Position numbers and translations under genes: made by a program. From the NCBI GenBank assembly GCA_030528385.1, contig JAUMYZ010000005.1, positions 1 through 64,000 on the forward strand: a DNA stretch of 64,000 bases, read 5' to 3'. How positions within the stretch are numbered: the stretch's first letter is position 1; each line of letters begins with the position of its first letter. Below the pieces are notes generated by a model. The model saw only the letters and a list, made by a program, of their open reading frames with translations, had not been told where the DNA came from and did not search any database. Positions 1 through 8,346 of this stretch are shown here, piece by piece. Source of the DNA: Moraxella sp. Its GTDB lineage: Bacteria > Pseudomonadota > Gammaproteobacteria > Pseudomonadales > Moraxellaceae.

Positions 1-60
1 CACTCTTCTAATCCGACTGTTTCAAAGATTTAGTTAGATTAGGGGTTGTTTGGTTATCCC

Positions 61-132
61 AAAAAGTGGTTAATTTGCTTTAAAAAAATAACCACATTTT
101 GAGATAGCTAATAATATCCCAATTTAGGGATA
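61..132. promoter_or_regulatory. Two inverted repeats upstream of the phage-type regulator
   Basis: Two dyads precede the small regulator at 155. The first pairs 61-72 with 89-100: GTGGTTA/TAACCAC flanked by A/T runs, 12 bp with one mismatch around a 16-nt centre. The second is TATCCC/GGGATA at 115-120 and 127-132. A further TATCCC copy lies at 55-60. Such dyads just ahead of a small HTH gene are typical operator sites for autoregulation. The long dyad could instead be a weak terminator of a gene left of the window. Confidence 0.4.
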
Positions 133-154
133 AAAGGCAAAGGAAATTTACAAA

Positions 155-466
155 ATGTTACAAAACTTAATTAAACAAGCCGAAGCAAGAGCGGAGACAC
201 AACAAGCCCTAGCAAAAAAATTTGGGGTAGATTATCGTAGATTGTGCGATTACAAAGCAGGTCGGCGAATACCCAATGATGAGCTAATAGGACAGCTTGC
301 CGAGTATGTGGGACTAAACCCCATTGAAACGATTTTGGCTTGTAAACTAGAAACAGCAGACCAAAAAAAAGCCACGTTATGGAAAACGTGGCTAACAAAA
401 TGGCGCACCCAGCCAGAATCGAACTGGCGACCTTTGGCTTCGGAGGCCAACACTCTATCCAACTGA
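155..466 (+). CDS. Phage-type Cro/DUF3693-like HTH regulator overlapping a tRNA
   Basis: The 103-residue frame has a helix-turn-helix pattern in its first ~65 residues (ALAKKFGVDY, then DYKAGRRIPNDE, then LAEYVGLNP). This resembles small phage-related DUF3693/Cro-like proteins, which bind operator DNA. A good ribosome site (AAAGGAA, ~137-143) precedes the ATG, and dyad sequences lie upstream. The last ~22 codons are the antisense of tRNA-Arg, and codons ~70-80 cover that tRNA's terminator. The natural protein may therefore be shorter, or its tail may have been replaced when an element inserted at the tRNA 3' end. Recognition is by pattern only, and the exact family is uncertain. Confidence 0.55.
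   Translation: MLQNLIKQAEARAETQQALAKKFGVDYRRLCDYKAGRRIPNDELIGQLAEYVGLNPIETILACKLETADQKKATLWKTWLTKWRTQPESNWRPLASEANTLSN
363..392 (-). terminator. Terminator of tRNA-Arg(CCG)
   Basis: The stem GCCACGTT/AACGTGGC (371-378 with 385-392) with a 6-nt loop is followed on the minus strand by eight T residues (363-370). It starts 8 nt past the tRNA 3' end. It lies inside the opposing regulator frame. Confidence 0.8.
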
Positions 467-477
467 GCTATGGGTGC
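401..477 (-). tRNA. tRNA-Arg (anticodon CCG)
   Basis: A full cloverleaf can be read on the minus strand. The acceptor GCACCCA pairs with TGGGTGC, the discriminator is G, and CCA is encoded. The D-stem is GCTC/GAGT, and the anticodon stem TTGGC/GCCAA holds the loop CTCCGAA, giving anticodon CCG. The T-arm is GCCAG-TTCGATT-CTGGC. It decodes the CGG arginine codon. Its 3' end faces the phage-type regulator, the usual orientation for integration at a tRNA gene. Confidence 0.95.
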
Positions 478-489
478 TTTGACTGAGAA

Positions 490-498
490 ATTGTATCA
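490..498 (-). promoter_or_regulatory. Extended -10 promoter element for tRNA-Arg
   Basis: On the minus strand the sequence reads TGATACAAT, an extended -10 (TGN + TACAAT), ending 12 nt before the tRNA 5' end. No good -35 is visible at the standard distance. Confidence 0.45.
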
Positions 499-590
499 AC
501 TTTTGCTCAAAATCGCTATCTCTTTTTGCAAAACTTACTAAATTTACATAGATTGTATAAAAAGCGTGGCAATTTACCCTGTTTTTCCCT

Positions 591-596
591 TATAAT
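591..596 (+). promoter_or_regulatory. Candidate -10 box upstream of the cytochrome gene
   Basis: A perfect TATAAT lies 66 nt before the cytochrome c ATG. The -35 region is weak, so this is a candidate only. Confidence 0.4.
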
Positions 597-662
597 AGTG
601 GGGTGAAGTTTTTGTAAAACGACCCAGAGCATATGCTCAAGGCTAAAACATGAGATGATGAG

Positions 663-1220
663 ATGAAAAAAGTTGTAACATTGTCTTTGGCTACATGGTT
701 GGCATTTTCTGGTTTGATGATTGGTCAAGCCCAAGCCAACCAAGCCGCTACGTCAAGCACAGAAGCTGTGGCAGATGCTTCTGCAACCGAAGTGGCAGCA
801 CAAGAAACACCAAAGGCGCAGCCTGCCAAAGAGCCAATCCCAGAAGACAGCGCCCAAGTCAAAAAACTGCTGGCGATGTATCCAGATTTGGTGGCGCGTA
901 TTGCCCCTTATGGTAAGGTGTGTTTTGATGGCGAAGAGTGCGACATTAACATCACGGTACTTGCTCCTGCCATAGAAGGTCAGGCTCGTGATGGCGAAAG
1001 TTTGTACAAAGCTATCTGTGCCACCTGTCATGACGCTGGCCTAGTCGGAGCCCCCAAAATTGGTACGGGTGAATGGGCACCACGTATCGCCAAGGGTAAG
1101 GCGACTTTGTATAACAACGCCATCAACGGTATCAACGCCATGCCAGCCCGTGGTGGCGCAGACATCTCTGACGAAGAAGTGCAAAACGCGGTGGATTATA
1201 TCCTACAAAAATCCAGCTAA
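663..1220 (+). CDS. Periplasmic class I c-type cytochrome, cytochrome c5 family
   Basis: This is a secreted monohaem electron carrier, probably feeding electrons between the bc1/quinol side and a terminal oxidase in the periplasm. The 185-residue product has a signal peptide (cleavage after about residue 25, ...AQA). An Ala/Pro/Glu-rich linker follows (~26-60), then a cytochrome domain with the haem-binding CATCH motif at about residue 119. The typical distal-ligand segment ends with MPARGG (~159-164). The linker may act as a flexible membrane-proximal spacer. It stands alone as a transcription unit, with a strong terminator behind it. The exact redox partner cannot be read from the sequence. 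Confidence 0.85.
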   Translation: MKKVVTLSLATWLAFSGLMIGQAQANQAATSSTEAVADASATEVAAQETPKAQPAKEPIPEDSAQVKKLLAMYPDLVARIAPYGKVCFDGEECDINITVLAPAIEGQARDGESLYKAICATCHDAGLVGAPKIGTGEWAPRIAKGKATLYNNAINGINAMPARGGADISDEEVQNAVDYILQKSS

Positions 1221-1245
1221 TCGCTTGATTTAGCCAGTATTTTTA

Positions 1246-1287
1246 CCAAATAACTTAAGCGATGACTTGGGTTATTTGGTGTTTTTT
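1246..1287 (+). terminator. Rho-independent terminator of the cytochrome gene
   Basis: A 14-bp stem (CCAAATAAC extended by TTAAG/CTTGG through two G-U pairs, closing with GTTATTTGG) has a 6-nt loop and is followed by TGTTTTTTG. Confidence 0.85.
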
Positions 1288-1364
1288 GTTGAAAACTTTT
1301 ATTTGTCCAGCCAACCCCCATTTATGCACAAAGCATTTATCCAATTTATCATTGTGGGAACAAC

Positions 1365-2321
1365 ATGAACGATTTGTCTGTGCCTGCCCTAAACATCACC
1401 AACCTTAGCAAAACCTACGCCAACGGCTTTACCGCCTTAAAGGGCGTGGATTTGAGCGTGCCACAGGGCGATTTTTTTGCCCTTTTGGGGGCAAATGGGG
1501 CGGGCAAGTCCACCATGATTGGTATCATCAGCTCACTGTTTCCCCAAACGCACGGACAGGTTGAAATTTTTGGGGTGGATTTGCACAAAAATCCCGCCCT
1601 TGCCAAGTCGTTTTTGGGGGTTGTGCCACAAGAATTTAATTTTAATCAGTTTGAACAATGTTTGGACATTTTGCTCATTCAGGCAGGTTTTTATGGCATG
1701 ACCAAAAAAGACGCTCTGCCCCGAGCCGAATTTTTATTAAAATCACTAGGATTGTGGGAAAAACGCCACGAAAAATCTCGCTCACTGTCGGGGGGCATGA
1801 AACGGCGTTTGATGATAGCTCGGGCGTTGATACACAATCCCCGCCTGCTCATTTTGGACGAGCCGACAGCGGGCGTGGACATTGAACTGCGTCGTTCTAT
1901 GTGGGCGTTTATGAAACACATCAACGAAACAGAAGGCACAACCATCATTTTGACCACCCATTATTTAGAAGAAGCCGAACAGCTTTGTAAACACATTGCC
2001 ATTTTAAATCATGGCGAGATTTTGATAAATACCGACATGAAATCTTTGCTCACGCAGTTATCCAATGAAACTTTTGTGTTTGATTTACAAAATGACTTGC
2101 TGAGCTTGCCAGCATTTGAACACATTACCCATGCACGTTTGGTGGACAATAAAACCTTAGAAATTACTTTAAATAACGCCCAAACTCTAAATGCCATCTT
2201 TGCTCAATTAAGTCAGCACAATATCCAAGTGATGAGTATGCGAAATAAAGCCAACCGCTTAGAAGAGTTATTTATGGGTGTCGTGGACAGCCACACCAAT
2301 CCTTCAAAAGGTGTGATATGA
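1365..2321 (+). CDS. yadG: ABC-2 type exporter, ATP-binding subunit (YadG-like)
   Basis: This is the ATPase of a two-gene ABC exporter. Walker A is GANGAGKST at residues 42-50, the signature LSGGM is at 141-145, Walker B LLILDEP at 161-167, and the H-loop His is in TTHYLEE at ~199. The length of 318 residues fits the YadG/CcmA/NodI subfamily, with a C-terminal ~90-residue extension as in YadG. The stop overlaps the start of the permease gene by 4 bp (ATGA), so translation is coupled. The substrate is unknown for this family. Drug-like or envelope molecules are possible, but nothing here decides it. Confidence 0.85.
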   Translation: MNDLSVPALNITNLSKTYANGFTALKGVDLSVPQGDFFALLGANGAGKSTMIGIISSLFPQTHGQVEIFGVDLHKNPALAKSFLGVVPQEFNFNQFEQCLDILLIQAGFYGMTKKDALPRAEFLLKSLGLWEKRHEKSRSLSGGMKRRLMIARALIHNPRLLILDEPTAGVDIELRRSMWAFMKHINETEGTTIILTTHYLEEAEQLCKHIAILNHGEILINTDMKSLLTQLSNETFVFDLQNDLLSLPAFEHITHARLVDNKTLEITLNNAQTLNAIFAQLSQHNIQVMSMRNKANRLEELFMGVVDSHTNPSKGVI

Positions 2322-3091
2322 ATTATCAAACACAGCTTATCGCCTTTAATACCTTATTAAAAAAAGAAATCAAACGCATATTACGTATCTGGCCGCAGAC
2401 CTTATTACCACCTGTGATTACCATGACCTTGTATTTTGTGATATTTGGACAAATGATTGGTAATCGTGTCGGTCAAATGGGCGGCGTCAGCTATATGCAG
2501 TTTATTGTACCAGGGCTGATTATGATGGCGGTGATTACCAACAGTTATTCCAATGTGGTGTCGTCGTTTTTTAGTGTCAAATTTAATGGCAGCATTGATG
2601 AATTGTTGGTGTCGCCCATCTCCAAACACAGCATTTTGATGGGCTATATTGCTGGTGGAGTATTTCGTGGCATTGCCATTGCATTTATTGTCAGTATGGT
2701 GGCACTCTTTTTTACCCAATTAAGTATTGCCCATTTTGGTATAACACTAATCACCATGATTGGCACATCGGTGTTGTTTTCTTTGGCAGGTTTTATCAAT
2801 GCAATTTTTGCCCGTTCTTTTGATGACATTTCTATTGTGCCAAGTTTTGTTTTAACACCTTTGACTTATTTGGGTGGGGTGTTTTATGCCATCAGCGAAT
2901 TGCCCGCATTTTGGCAAACCGTTTCTTTGTTAAATCCCATTGTCTATATGGTCAATGCCTTTCGTTATGGCATTTTGGGCTATTCTGATGTCAATGTGGT
3001 GTATTCTTTGATTGCCATTTTGATGTTTTGTGTGCTCTTTTATGGCATTGCCCATCATTTGTTAAAGCAAGGCTCACGCATTCGTATTTGA
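2318..3091 (+). CDS. yadH: ABC-2 type exporter, membrane permease (YadH-like)
   Basis: This 257-residue inner-membrane permease has about six hydrophobic segments of the ABC-2 fold. It partners the ATPase encoded just upstream, whose stop codon it overlaps. The family-typical region SSFFSVKFNGSIDELLVSPIS follows the first periplasmic part and is the coupling-helix area. The last segment ends with a short basic tail (KQGSRIRI). Length and gene order match E. coli yadGH. The transported compound cannot be inferred. queF follows after 13 nt and is probably co-transcribed. Confidence 0.85.
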   Translation: MNYQTQLIAFNTLLKKEIKRILRIWPQTLLPPVITMTLYFVIFGQMIGNRVGQMGGVSYMQFIVPGLIMMAVITNSYSNVVSSFFSVKFNGSIDELLVSPISKHSILMGYIAGGVFRGIAIAFIVSMVALFFTQLSIAHFGITLITMIGTSVLFSLAGFINAIFARSFDDISIVPSFVLTPLTYLGGVFYAISELPAFWQTVSLLNPIVYMVNAFRYGILGYSDVNVVYSLIAILMFCVLFYGIAHHLLKQGSRIRI

Positions 3092-3104
3092 AAAAGGACA
3101 ACTA

Positions 3105-3947
3105 ATGAGCATTCATGGCGTGTTGGGTGAGACGACCCATTATCCCAAAACTTATGACCCCAGTATTTTATATCCCATCGCCCGCCAAATCGGGCGTGAT
3201 GAGATTACAAAGCAAACGGGCTTTACTGGCGTGTATCAAGGCGTGGATATTTGGCAAGCCTTTGAGCTGTCTTGGCTAAACGCTGTAGGGGTCTCGCAGG
3301 TGGCAATGGCACGCTTTACCATTCCAGCGAGCTCACCCAATATTGTAGAATCCAAATCCTTAAAACTGTACCTAAACAGCTTAAATTTTACACCGTTTGC
3401 CAGCACTGACGATGTCAAACGAACCATCAGTGCCGATTTGTCGGCGTGTGTTGGGGCTGATGTGGGCGTGCAGATTGTTGGCTTGGATGATGATACACTT
3501 GCTGTCTGCTCGCCTGTGGGGGTGTGCATTGATGACAGTTTAAATGGCGGGCTAGGCGGTAAGCCAATCGCCCTAACCGATGACATTGACAGTCGTTTTT
3601 TAACCGTCAAAAAAGGTGAGTTTGCTCGTCATCAGTTTTATTCGCACCTGTTACGCTCTAACTGCCCCGTTACCAATCAACCTGATTGGGGAACGGTGTC
3701 TGTTGATATAACCACCAAGTGTCAGTTGGATTTTGGTGAGATTTTAAAATACATCTTGTCTTTTCGTCAGCACAATGGCTTTCATGAGCAATGTGTGGAG
3801 CGGATATTTGCCGATTTTATGACAGTGTTTGAGCCGTCATCGCTTTTGGTGCAAGCCAACTACACACGCCGTGGGGGCATTGATATTAACCCTGTGCGGG
3901 TATTTGGTTGTGATGTTGGTGAGATAAAACGCTTGGTGCGTCAATAA
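3105..3947 (+). CDS. queF: NADPH-dependent 7-cyano-7-deazaguanine reductase
   Basis: QueF reduces preQ0 to preQ1 in queuosine biosynthesis, a tRNA wobble-base modification. The 280-residue protein is the long, two-domain (YqfF-type) form found in E. coli (282 residues). The substrate-binding ESKSLKLYLNS is at ~82-92. The catalytic Cys187 lies in SNCPVTNQPDWG with the acid Asp194. The C-terminal region HEQCVERIF...YTRRGGIDINPVR is highly typical. It follows the ABC exporter genes by 13 nt. A functional link is not obvious and may be just co-transcription. No queuosine partner genes are nearby. Confidence 0.95.
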   Translation: MSIHGVLGETTHYPKTYDPSILYPIARQIGRDEITKQTGFTGVYQGVDIWQAFELSWLNAVGVSQVAMARFTIPASSPNIVESKSLKLYLNSLNFTPFASTDDVKRTISADLSACVGADVGVQIVGLDDDTLAVCSPVGVCIDDSLNGGLGGKPIALTDDIDSRFLTVKKGEFARHQFYSHLLRSNCPVTNQPDWGTVSVDITTKCQLDFGEILKYILSFRQHNGFHEQCVERIFADFMTVFEPSSLLVQANYTRRGGIDINPVRVFGCDVGEIKRLVRQ

Positions 3948-3969
3948 GTTTGATAAAAAATGTGTTTTG

Positions 3970-5286
3970 TCATTGAAAAACCAAAATCACCGACAAACCA
4001 CCAAAATCCGATTTGGCAAAATACAAATCCACGTCCGCCTGCTCGCACACCGCTTTGACCATCGCCAGTCCCAGTCCTGTGCCCGTGCTGTCTGCATTGT
4101 CTGAGTTGCCCGAATGCGACAGACGCACAAAAGGTTCAAAGACTTTGTGATAATCGGCTGGGGCTATGCCCGCACCACTGTCTTTGATAATAAGTGTACG
4201 ACCGCGATTTTTGCCACCCCCAATGATAAGAGTGGCATTTGTTGGCATATTTTTTCCCAGCTCCACGCTAACCGCTTGCCCTGTTGGCGTGTAGATGATG
4301 GCGTTTTGCACTAAGTTTTTAATCAGCTGTAACAGCGGCATGGGGGCGATACAGACACTAAAATCTGCCGACACGTCCACATCAAAGATGATGTCTTTGT
4401 CATTGATGATGGGTAGCAAAAATCCCACCGCTTCTTTGATACTGCCTGCCACCGACGTGGGGGTATTGGTCAAAATATGAGCATTTAGCCTAGCCAAAGT
4501 CAAAAGCTCTTCTACCAGCTGTTGGTTTTGGGCAATGCTTTTGGCAAGTTTGTCCAGCCCTGCTTGAATTTTGTCAAGGTCGGTTTTTGTTTGTAGACGC
4601 TGTACTTGCAAAGAAATGGCGGTCAAAGGCGAACGCAACTCGTGCGACGCGTCGGCGATAAAGCGTTTTTGGCTGTTTAGGTCGTGTTGGGCTTTGTCCA
4701 GCAGTCCATTCATGGCGTTGGCAAGGGGCAGAATTTCTTTGGGAAAGTTGGCGACGTTGAGTTTAGACAGGTCGTGTTTTTCACGGTGTAGGACTTGTTT
4801 GGTGCTTTTTTGGACAGAACGAAAACTGTACCAAATCACAAAGGGCAACACAAACAGCAAAATCCCACTCACCACAAGCAAAGGCAACAAAGAGTGCAAG
4901 GCGGATAAAGTTGCCAAATCTTCTTGGACTTCGGTGCGTTCGCGGACGATGATGTGTCGACCATGGTCGTACAAATGATAGATTTTAAAACGTTCATCGT
5001 CAATTTTTTGGGTGCTAAATCCCATCGGTAAGGCGGTCAGCGGGTCGTTGTCATTGATAAAAATGTCAATCCACAAACCGTCTTCGTCTTCTATGGGATA
5101 GTAGCTTTGGGGGCGAGCGTCCAAATCGGCAAGGGCGACCGCCACGCTGCGCAAATGGTTGTCAATGACTTCGCTGGTCTCTTGATGGCTGGTATAAAAA
5201 GTAACCGCCACCGCTATCATGGCGGTGATGAGTAAGATGGTCAAGGTGGTGGACGTGATACGCCATTGTAAAGAGTGGTGCTTCAT
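3970..5286 (-). CDS. Sensor histidine kinase, QseC/PmrB-like
   Basis: This inner-membrane sensor has two membrane segments (~13-32 and ~133-153) flanking a ~100-residue periplasmic loop, then a HAMP-like linker. The phosphoacceptor His215 is in the H-box ADASHELRSPLTA. The ATPase domain carries an N-box (NLVQNAIIYT) and G-boxes (DSGAGI, GTGLGLAMV). Length (438) and loop size match QseC/PmrB/TctE-type kinases. The gene is translationally coupled to the response regulator by a 4-bp overlap. The signal is unknown: the periplasmic loop is acidic (EDEDGLW, DDER), which would allow metal or cationic-peptide sensing, but that is speculation. Confidence 0.85.
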   Translation of the reverse strand: MKHHSLQWRITSTTLTILLITAMIAVAVTFYTSHQETSEVIDNHLRSVAVALADLDARPQSYYPIEDEDGLWIDIFINDNDPLTALPMGFSTQKIDDERFKIYHLYDHGRHIIVRERTEVQEDLATLSALHSLLPLLVVSGILLFVLPFVIWYSFRSVQKSTKQVLHREKHDLSKLNVANFPKEILPLANAMNGLLDKAQHDLNSQKRFIADASHELRSPLTAISLQVQRLQTKTDLDKIQAGLDKLAKSIAQNQQLVEELLTLARLNAHILTNTPTSVAGSIKEAVGFLLPIINDKDIIFDVDVSADFSVCIAPMPLLQLIKNLVQNAIIYTPTGQAVSVELGKNMPTNATLIIGGGKNRGRTLIIKDSGAGIAPADYHKVFEPFVRLSHSGNSDNADSTGTGLGLAMVKAVCEQADVDLYFAKSDFGGLSVILVFQ

Positions 5287-5939
5287 GAACTGATGTACCA
5301 GCCAAGACCACGCATGTTTTTGATGGTTTTGGCACCGATTTTTTTGCGTAAGCTATAAATCAAAAATTCCACCGCGTTACTTTCTACTTCCATGCCCCAG
5401 CCATACAAGCTGTCTTCTAAGTCGCTTTTTGACAGCACTTTGTCAGGATTGGTCATAAAACTTAGCAAAAGCATGTATTCTTTGGCGGTCAAATCCATAG
5501 GGCTGCCGTGCAAGAATGCCCGTTTTTTGGCGGTGTCCAGCGACAATTTGCCAACTTGGAGCAGATTTTCGGCTTTGCCTTGACCGCGGCGTATCAGCAC
5601 TCGCATACGAGCCAGCACTTCGCCCAAATCAAAGGGCTTGATGACATAATCGTCCGCCCCGCCGTCCAAACCCTTAATGCGAGCTTGCACGTCATCGCGA
5701 GCGGTCAGTATCAGCACAGGCGTGTCCATTTTGGCACTTCTGATGGTGGCGAGCACTTCCATGCCGTCCACTTTGGGCAGTCCCAAATCCAACAAGATGA
5801 TGTCATAACTTTGGGTTTTTAGTGCCAAAAGTGCCTGTGAGCCGTCTTTGACCCAGTCCACTGTATAGGCTTCGTCTTTGAGTGCTTCGCTAAACACATC
5901 GCCAATCATCAAATCGTCTTCTACCAACAATACACGCAT
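5283..5939 (-). CDS. OmpR/PhoB-family response regulator, QseB/PmrA-like
   Basis: This 218-residue response regulator is the partner of the kinase encoded downstream. The receiver domain has the acidic pocket EDD at 7-9, the phosphorylated Asp51 (LLDLGLP) and the conserved Lys in VIKPFDLGE (~105). The C-terminal winged-helix DNA-binding domain (~125-218) ends in the usual ...KTIKNMRGLGWYIS. The start has an AGG ribosome site about 7 nt upstream (CAGGTAAATT-ATG). Targets are unknown. A TACAAT box on the minus strand at 5968-5973 may be its -10. Confidence 0.85.
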   Translation of the reverse strand: MRVLLVEDDLMIGDVFSEALKDEAYTVDWVKDGSQALLALKTQSYDIILLDLGLPKVDGMEVLATIRSAKMDTPVLILTARDDVQARIKGLDGGADDYVIKPFDLGEVLARMRVLIRRGQGKAENLLQVGKLSLDTAKKRAFLHGSPMDLTAKEYMLLLSFMTNPDKVLSKSDLEDSLYGWGMEVESNAVEFLIYSLRKKIGAKTIKNMRGLGWYISS

Positions 5940-6293
5940 AATTTACCTGAGTATCCCAAGTTGTCTTATTGTAACAAATCAAACACAGAAAAAACTTAGC
6001 AAAGTATTTTTGTAAGTAAATTTCAAGTAGTTTATAGGGCACACCCAACATTAGTTACATAACTTAACAATACGCCGATATTTAATTGTTTGGGGTGTTA
6101 TTTTTGCATTAAAACTGGCTAATTCTGGATTTTCTTCGTCAAAGCTCTTGCCAATATACTTATATTGCCTACGACCTTTTCCTAGAAAATCTGGCGATTT
6201 ATCTCATTTTTAATCGCAAAAACCAATGTTGTGCACGCCCTAAGATTTTTTGTCATTGGCAAAAATTTGTTATAATAAACAATTTTTGCAACG
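5940..6293. other. Divergent intergenic region (response regulator / trhP)
   Basis: This is 354 bp of AT-rich non-coding DNA between divergent genes. It holds a candidate -10 for the response regulator (minus, 5968-5973) and the trhP promoter at its right end. I see no other gene or RNA in it. Confidence 0.5.
6250..6276 (+). promoter_or_regulatory. Promoter of the trhP-like gene
   Basis: TTGTCA (6250-6255) and TATAAT (6271-6276) are separated by 15 nt, a slightly short but acceptable spacing. The start codon is 18 nt after the -10, so the leader is very short. Confidence 0.5.
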
Positions 6294-7817
6294 ATGATAA
6301 CAATGACCAGCCAATCCCATCAGCCAACAATTCCCCAAACCCAAAAGCCAGAGCTGCTTTGCCCTGCTGGCACGTTTAAAAATATGCAATACGCCTTTGC
6401 TTATGGGGCGGACGCAGTGTATGCAGGGCAGGCACGTTACTCTTTGCGGGTGCGTAATAATGATTTTGACGAAGACAATCTAGCAAAGGGCATTGCTTAT
6501 GCTCACTCGCTTGGTAAAAAGTTTTATGTGGTGGTCAATATCCAAGCCCACAACGCCAAGCTCAAAACCTTTATTGACGACATTCGCCCCATCATCGCCA
6601 TGAAACCTGACGCACTCATCATGTCGGACGCTGGCATGATTATGATGGTGCGTGAAGCCTTTCCCGAGCAAGCCATTCACCTATCGGTACAAGCCAATGC
6701 GGTAAACTGGGCAACGGTGAAATTTTGGCAACAAATGGGCATTACAAGGGTGATTGTCAGCCGTGAATTGTCCTTAAAAGAAATTGAGCAAATCATTGCC
6801 GAAGTGCCTGACATGGAAATAGAAGTCTTTGTGCATGGAGCACTGTGCATGGCGTATTCGGGGCGGTGTCTGCTCTCTGGCTATATCAACAAACGAGACG
6901 CCAATCAAGGCACTTGTACCAACGCTTGCCGTTGGTCGTACAATACCTACAAGGCGGTGGAAAATGAAACGGGTGATATTGTTCCTGCCACGCCTGAAGT
7001 GTTTGTGCCCAGCCAAGGCGAAATTACCAATGTGAATTTAAATGTCCAAGAAGCCGTTCGCCCTGAGCCCACCCTTGGGTCGGCAGTTCATGGTTTGACA
7101 GGCTCACCACGAACGCTAAATCTAAATGGCGATAGGGTAATGGGCGATGACTATGTAGAACAGCCGTCCGATGAAGTGGTGTTGATAGAAGAACAAGGTC
7201 GCAAAGGCGAGCTGATGGCGATGTACGAAGACGAACACGGCACTTATATTATGAACTCCAAAGACTTGCGAGCAGTGGAGCTGGTGCCTGATTTGGTGGC
7301 TATGGGCGTGCATTCGTTAAAAATTGAAGGGCGTACCAAGTCGCATTACTATGTTGCTCGCACCGCCCAAGTCTATCGCCGTGCCATTGACGACGCTGTT
7401 GCTGGCAAGCCCTTTGATACCAGCCTAATCACTGCCCTTGATGGGCTTGCCAATCGTGGCTATACCGAAGGTTTTTTACGCCGTCATGTGCATAGCGATT
7501 ACCAAAATTATGATTATGGTTCGTCCAAAACCGACCATCAGCAGTTTGTCGCCGAAGTGGCGGACGTGAGTGATGAGCGTTTGACCTTGACGGTTAAAAA
7601 CAAACTGATGGTCGGCGATACCATTGAGATTATGACCCCCCAAGGCAATGTTTCTTATCAACTAAATGCAATGTGGGACAAAAAAGGCAATGCCATAGAT
7701 GGGGCGTTGGGCTCTGGTTGGGTCTGCCAAATCGCCAATCCTTTTAAGGACATGGACAAAGATGTGCTAACATTCGCTCTGATGATGAAAAGCGTCAGTG
7801 AGCCGATTTATACCTAG
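6294..7817 (+). CDS. trhP: Peptidase U32-family tRNA hydroxylation protein (YegQ/TrhP-like)
   Basis: Members of this family (E. coli YegQ/TrhP) make 5-hydroxyuridine at the tRNA wobble position using prephenate. They are not proteases in practice. The N-terminal ELLCPAG and GADAVYAG segments and the cysteine cluster Cys185, Cys192, Cys208 and Cys212 are the family hallmarks. The motif HSLKIEGRTKSHYYVA lies farther on. At 507 residues it is about 50 longer than E. coli TrhP (453). The extra residues form a Pro/Glu-rich insert at ~225-280, between the Cys cluster and the YIMNSKDL segment. The start is uncertain: MITMT or the second Met (6303) are both possible, and no strong ribosome site is seen. 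Confidence 0.85.
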   Translation: MITMTSQSHQPTIPQTQKPELLCPAGTFKNMQYAFAYGADAVYAGQARYSLRVRNNDFDEDNLAKGIAYAHSLGKKFYVVVNIQAHNAKLKTFIDDIRPIIAMKPDALIMSDAGMIMMVREAFPEQAIHLSVQANAVNWATVKFWQQMGITRVIVSRELSLKEIEQIIAEVPDMEIEVFVHGALCMAYSGRCLLSGYINKRDANQGTCTNACRWSYNTYKAVENETGDIVPATPEVFVPSQGEITNVNLNVQEAVRPEPTLGSAVHGLTGSPRTLNLNGDRVMGDDYVEQPSDEVVLIEEQGRKGELMAMYEDEHGTYIMNSKDLRAVELVPDLVAMGVHSLKIEGRTKSHYYVARTAQVYRRAIDDAVAGKPFDTSLITALDGLANRGYTEGFLRRHVHSDYQNYDYGSSKTDHQQFVAEVADVSDERLTLTVKNKLMVGDTIEIMTPQGNVSYQLNAMWDKKGNAIDGALGSGWVCQIANPFKDMDKDVLTFALMMKSVSEPIYT

Positions 7818-7959
7818 ATGGCTGTTAATTCCATATAAAAATTTCTTATGCTATTTTGGAATAAAAAACTTTTAGTATGAAATTTCATCAAACTATTTAC
7901 TTATGGTTAAACTTGGGGTAGTATCTTTGTAGTTTTGATGTTTATAAGGAGCAGTTGCC

Positions 7960-8307
7960 ATGAGTAAATCATATCATGACATCACCAAACGTGTCTCTGC
8001 CAATATGGCAAAGTTGCGTCAAGACATTCCTGAGACCAGCAAAGCCTTTGGTGAGTTGTCTGCGGCTGCGTTGTCATCGGGTGGTGCTTTGGACAAAAAG
8101 CAAAGGGAGCTGATTGCCCTTGCCATCGCGGTTACGCAGCGTTGCGACCCTTGTATTGGCTTTCATCTTAAAGCCTTGGTCAGACTTGGAGCGACGCGCG
8201 AAGAAGTCGCCGAGACTTTGGGCATGTGCGTGTACATGGGCGGTGGTCCTGCATTGATGTACGCTGCTGACGCCATTGCAGGGTTTGAAGAGCTGACCGC
8301 CAAATAA
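7960..8307 (+). CDS. AhpD/carboxymuconolactone decarboxylase-like protein
   Basis: This small all-helical CMD-domain protein of 115 residues has the AhpD-type redox motif CDPC (Cys62, Cys65) followed by His69 in GFHLKAL. This pattern marks peroxidatic or disulfide-reductase members of the family, as opposed to true decarboxylases. A strong ribosome site (AAGGAG) sits ahead of the ATG. It is monocistronic, with a 10-bp stem terminator that it shares with the convergent folA. A role in peroxide or general thiol redox protection is likely but not shown by context. Confidence 0.8.
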   Translation: MSKSYHDITKRVSANMAKLRQDIPETSKAFGELSAAALSSGGALDKKQRELIALAIAVTQRCDPCIGFHLKALVRLGATREEVAETLGMCVYMGGGPALMYAADAIAGFEELTAK

Positions 8308-8315
8308 CAAACAAC

Positions 8316-8339
8316 AAAACCCAGATTGGTCTGGGTTTT
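8316..8339. terminator. Bidirectional terminator between the AhpD-like gene and folA
   Basis: The perfect 10-bp stem AAAACCCAGA/TCTGGGTTTT has a TTGG loop. It is flanked by an A-run on the left and a T-run on the right, so it can serve both converging genes. Confidence 0.9.
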
Positions 8340-8346
8340 TGATTGA

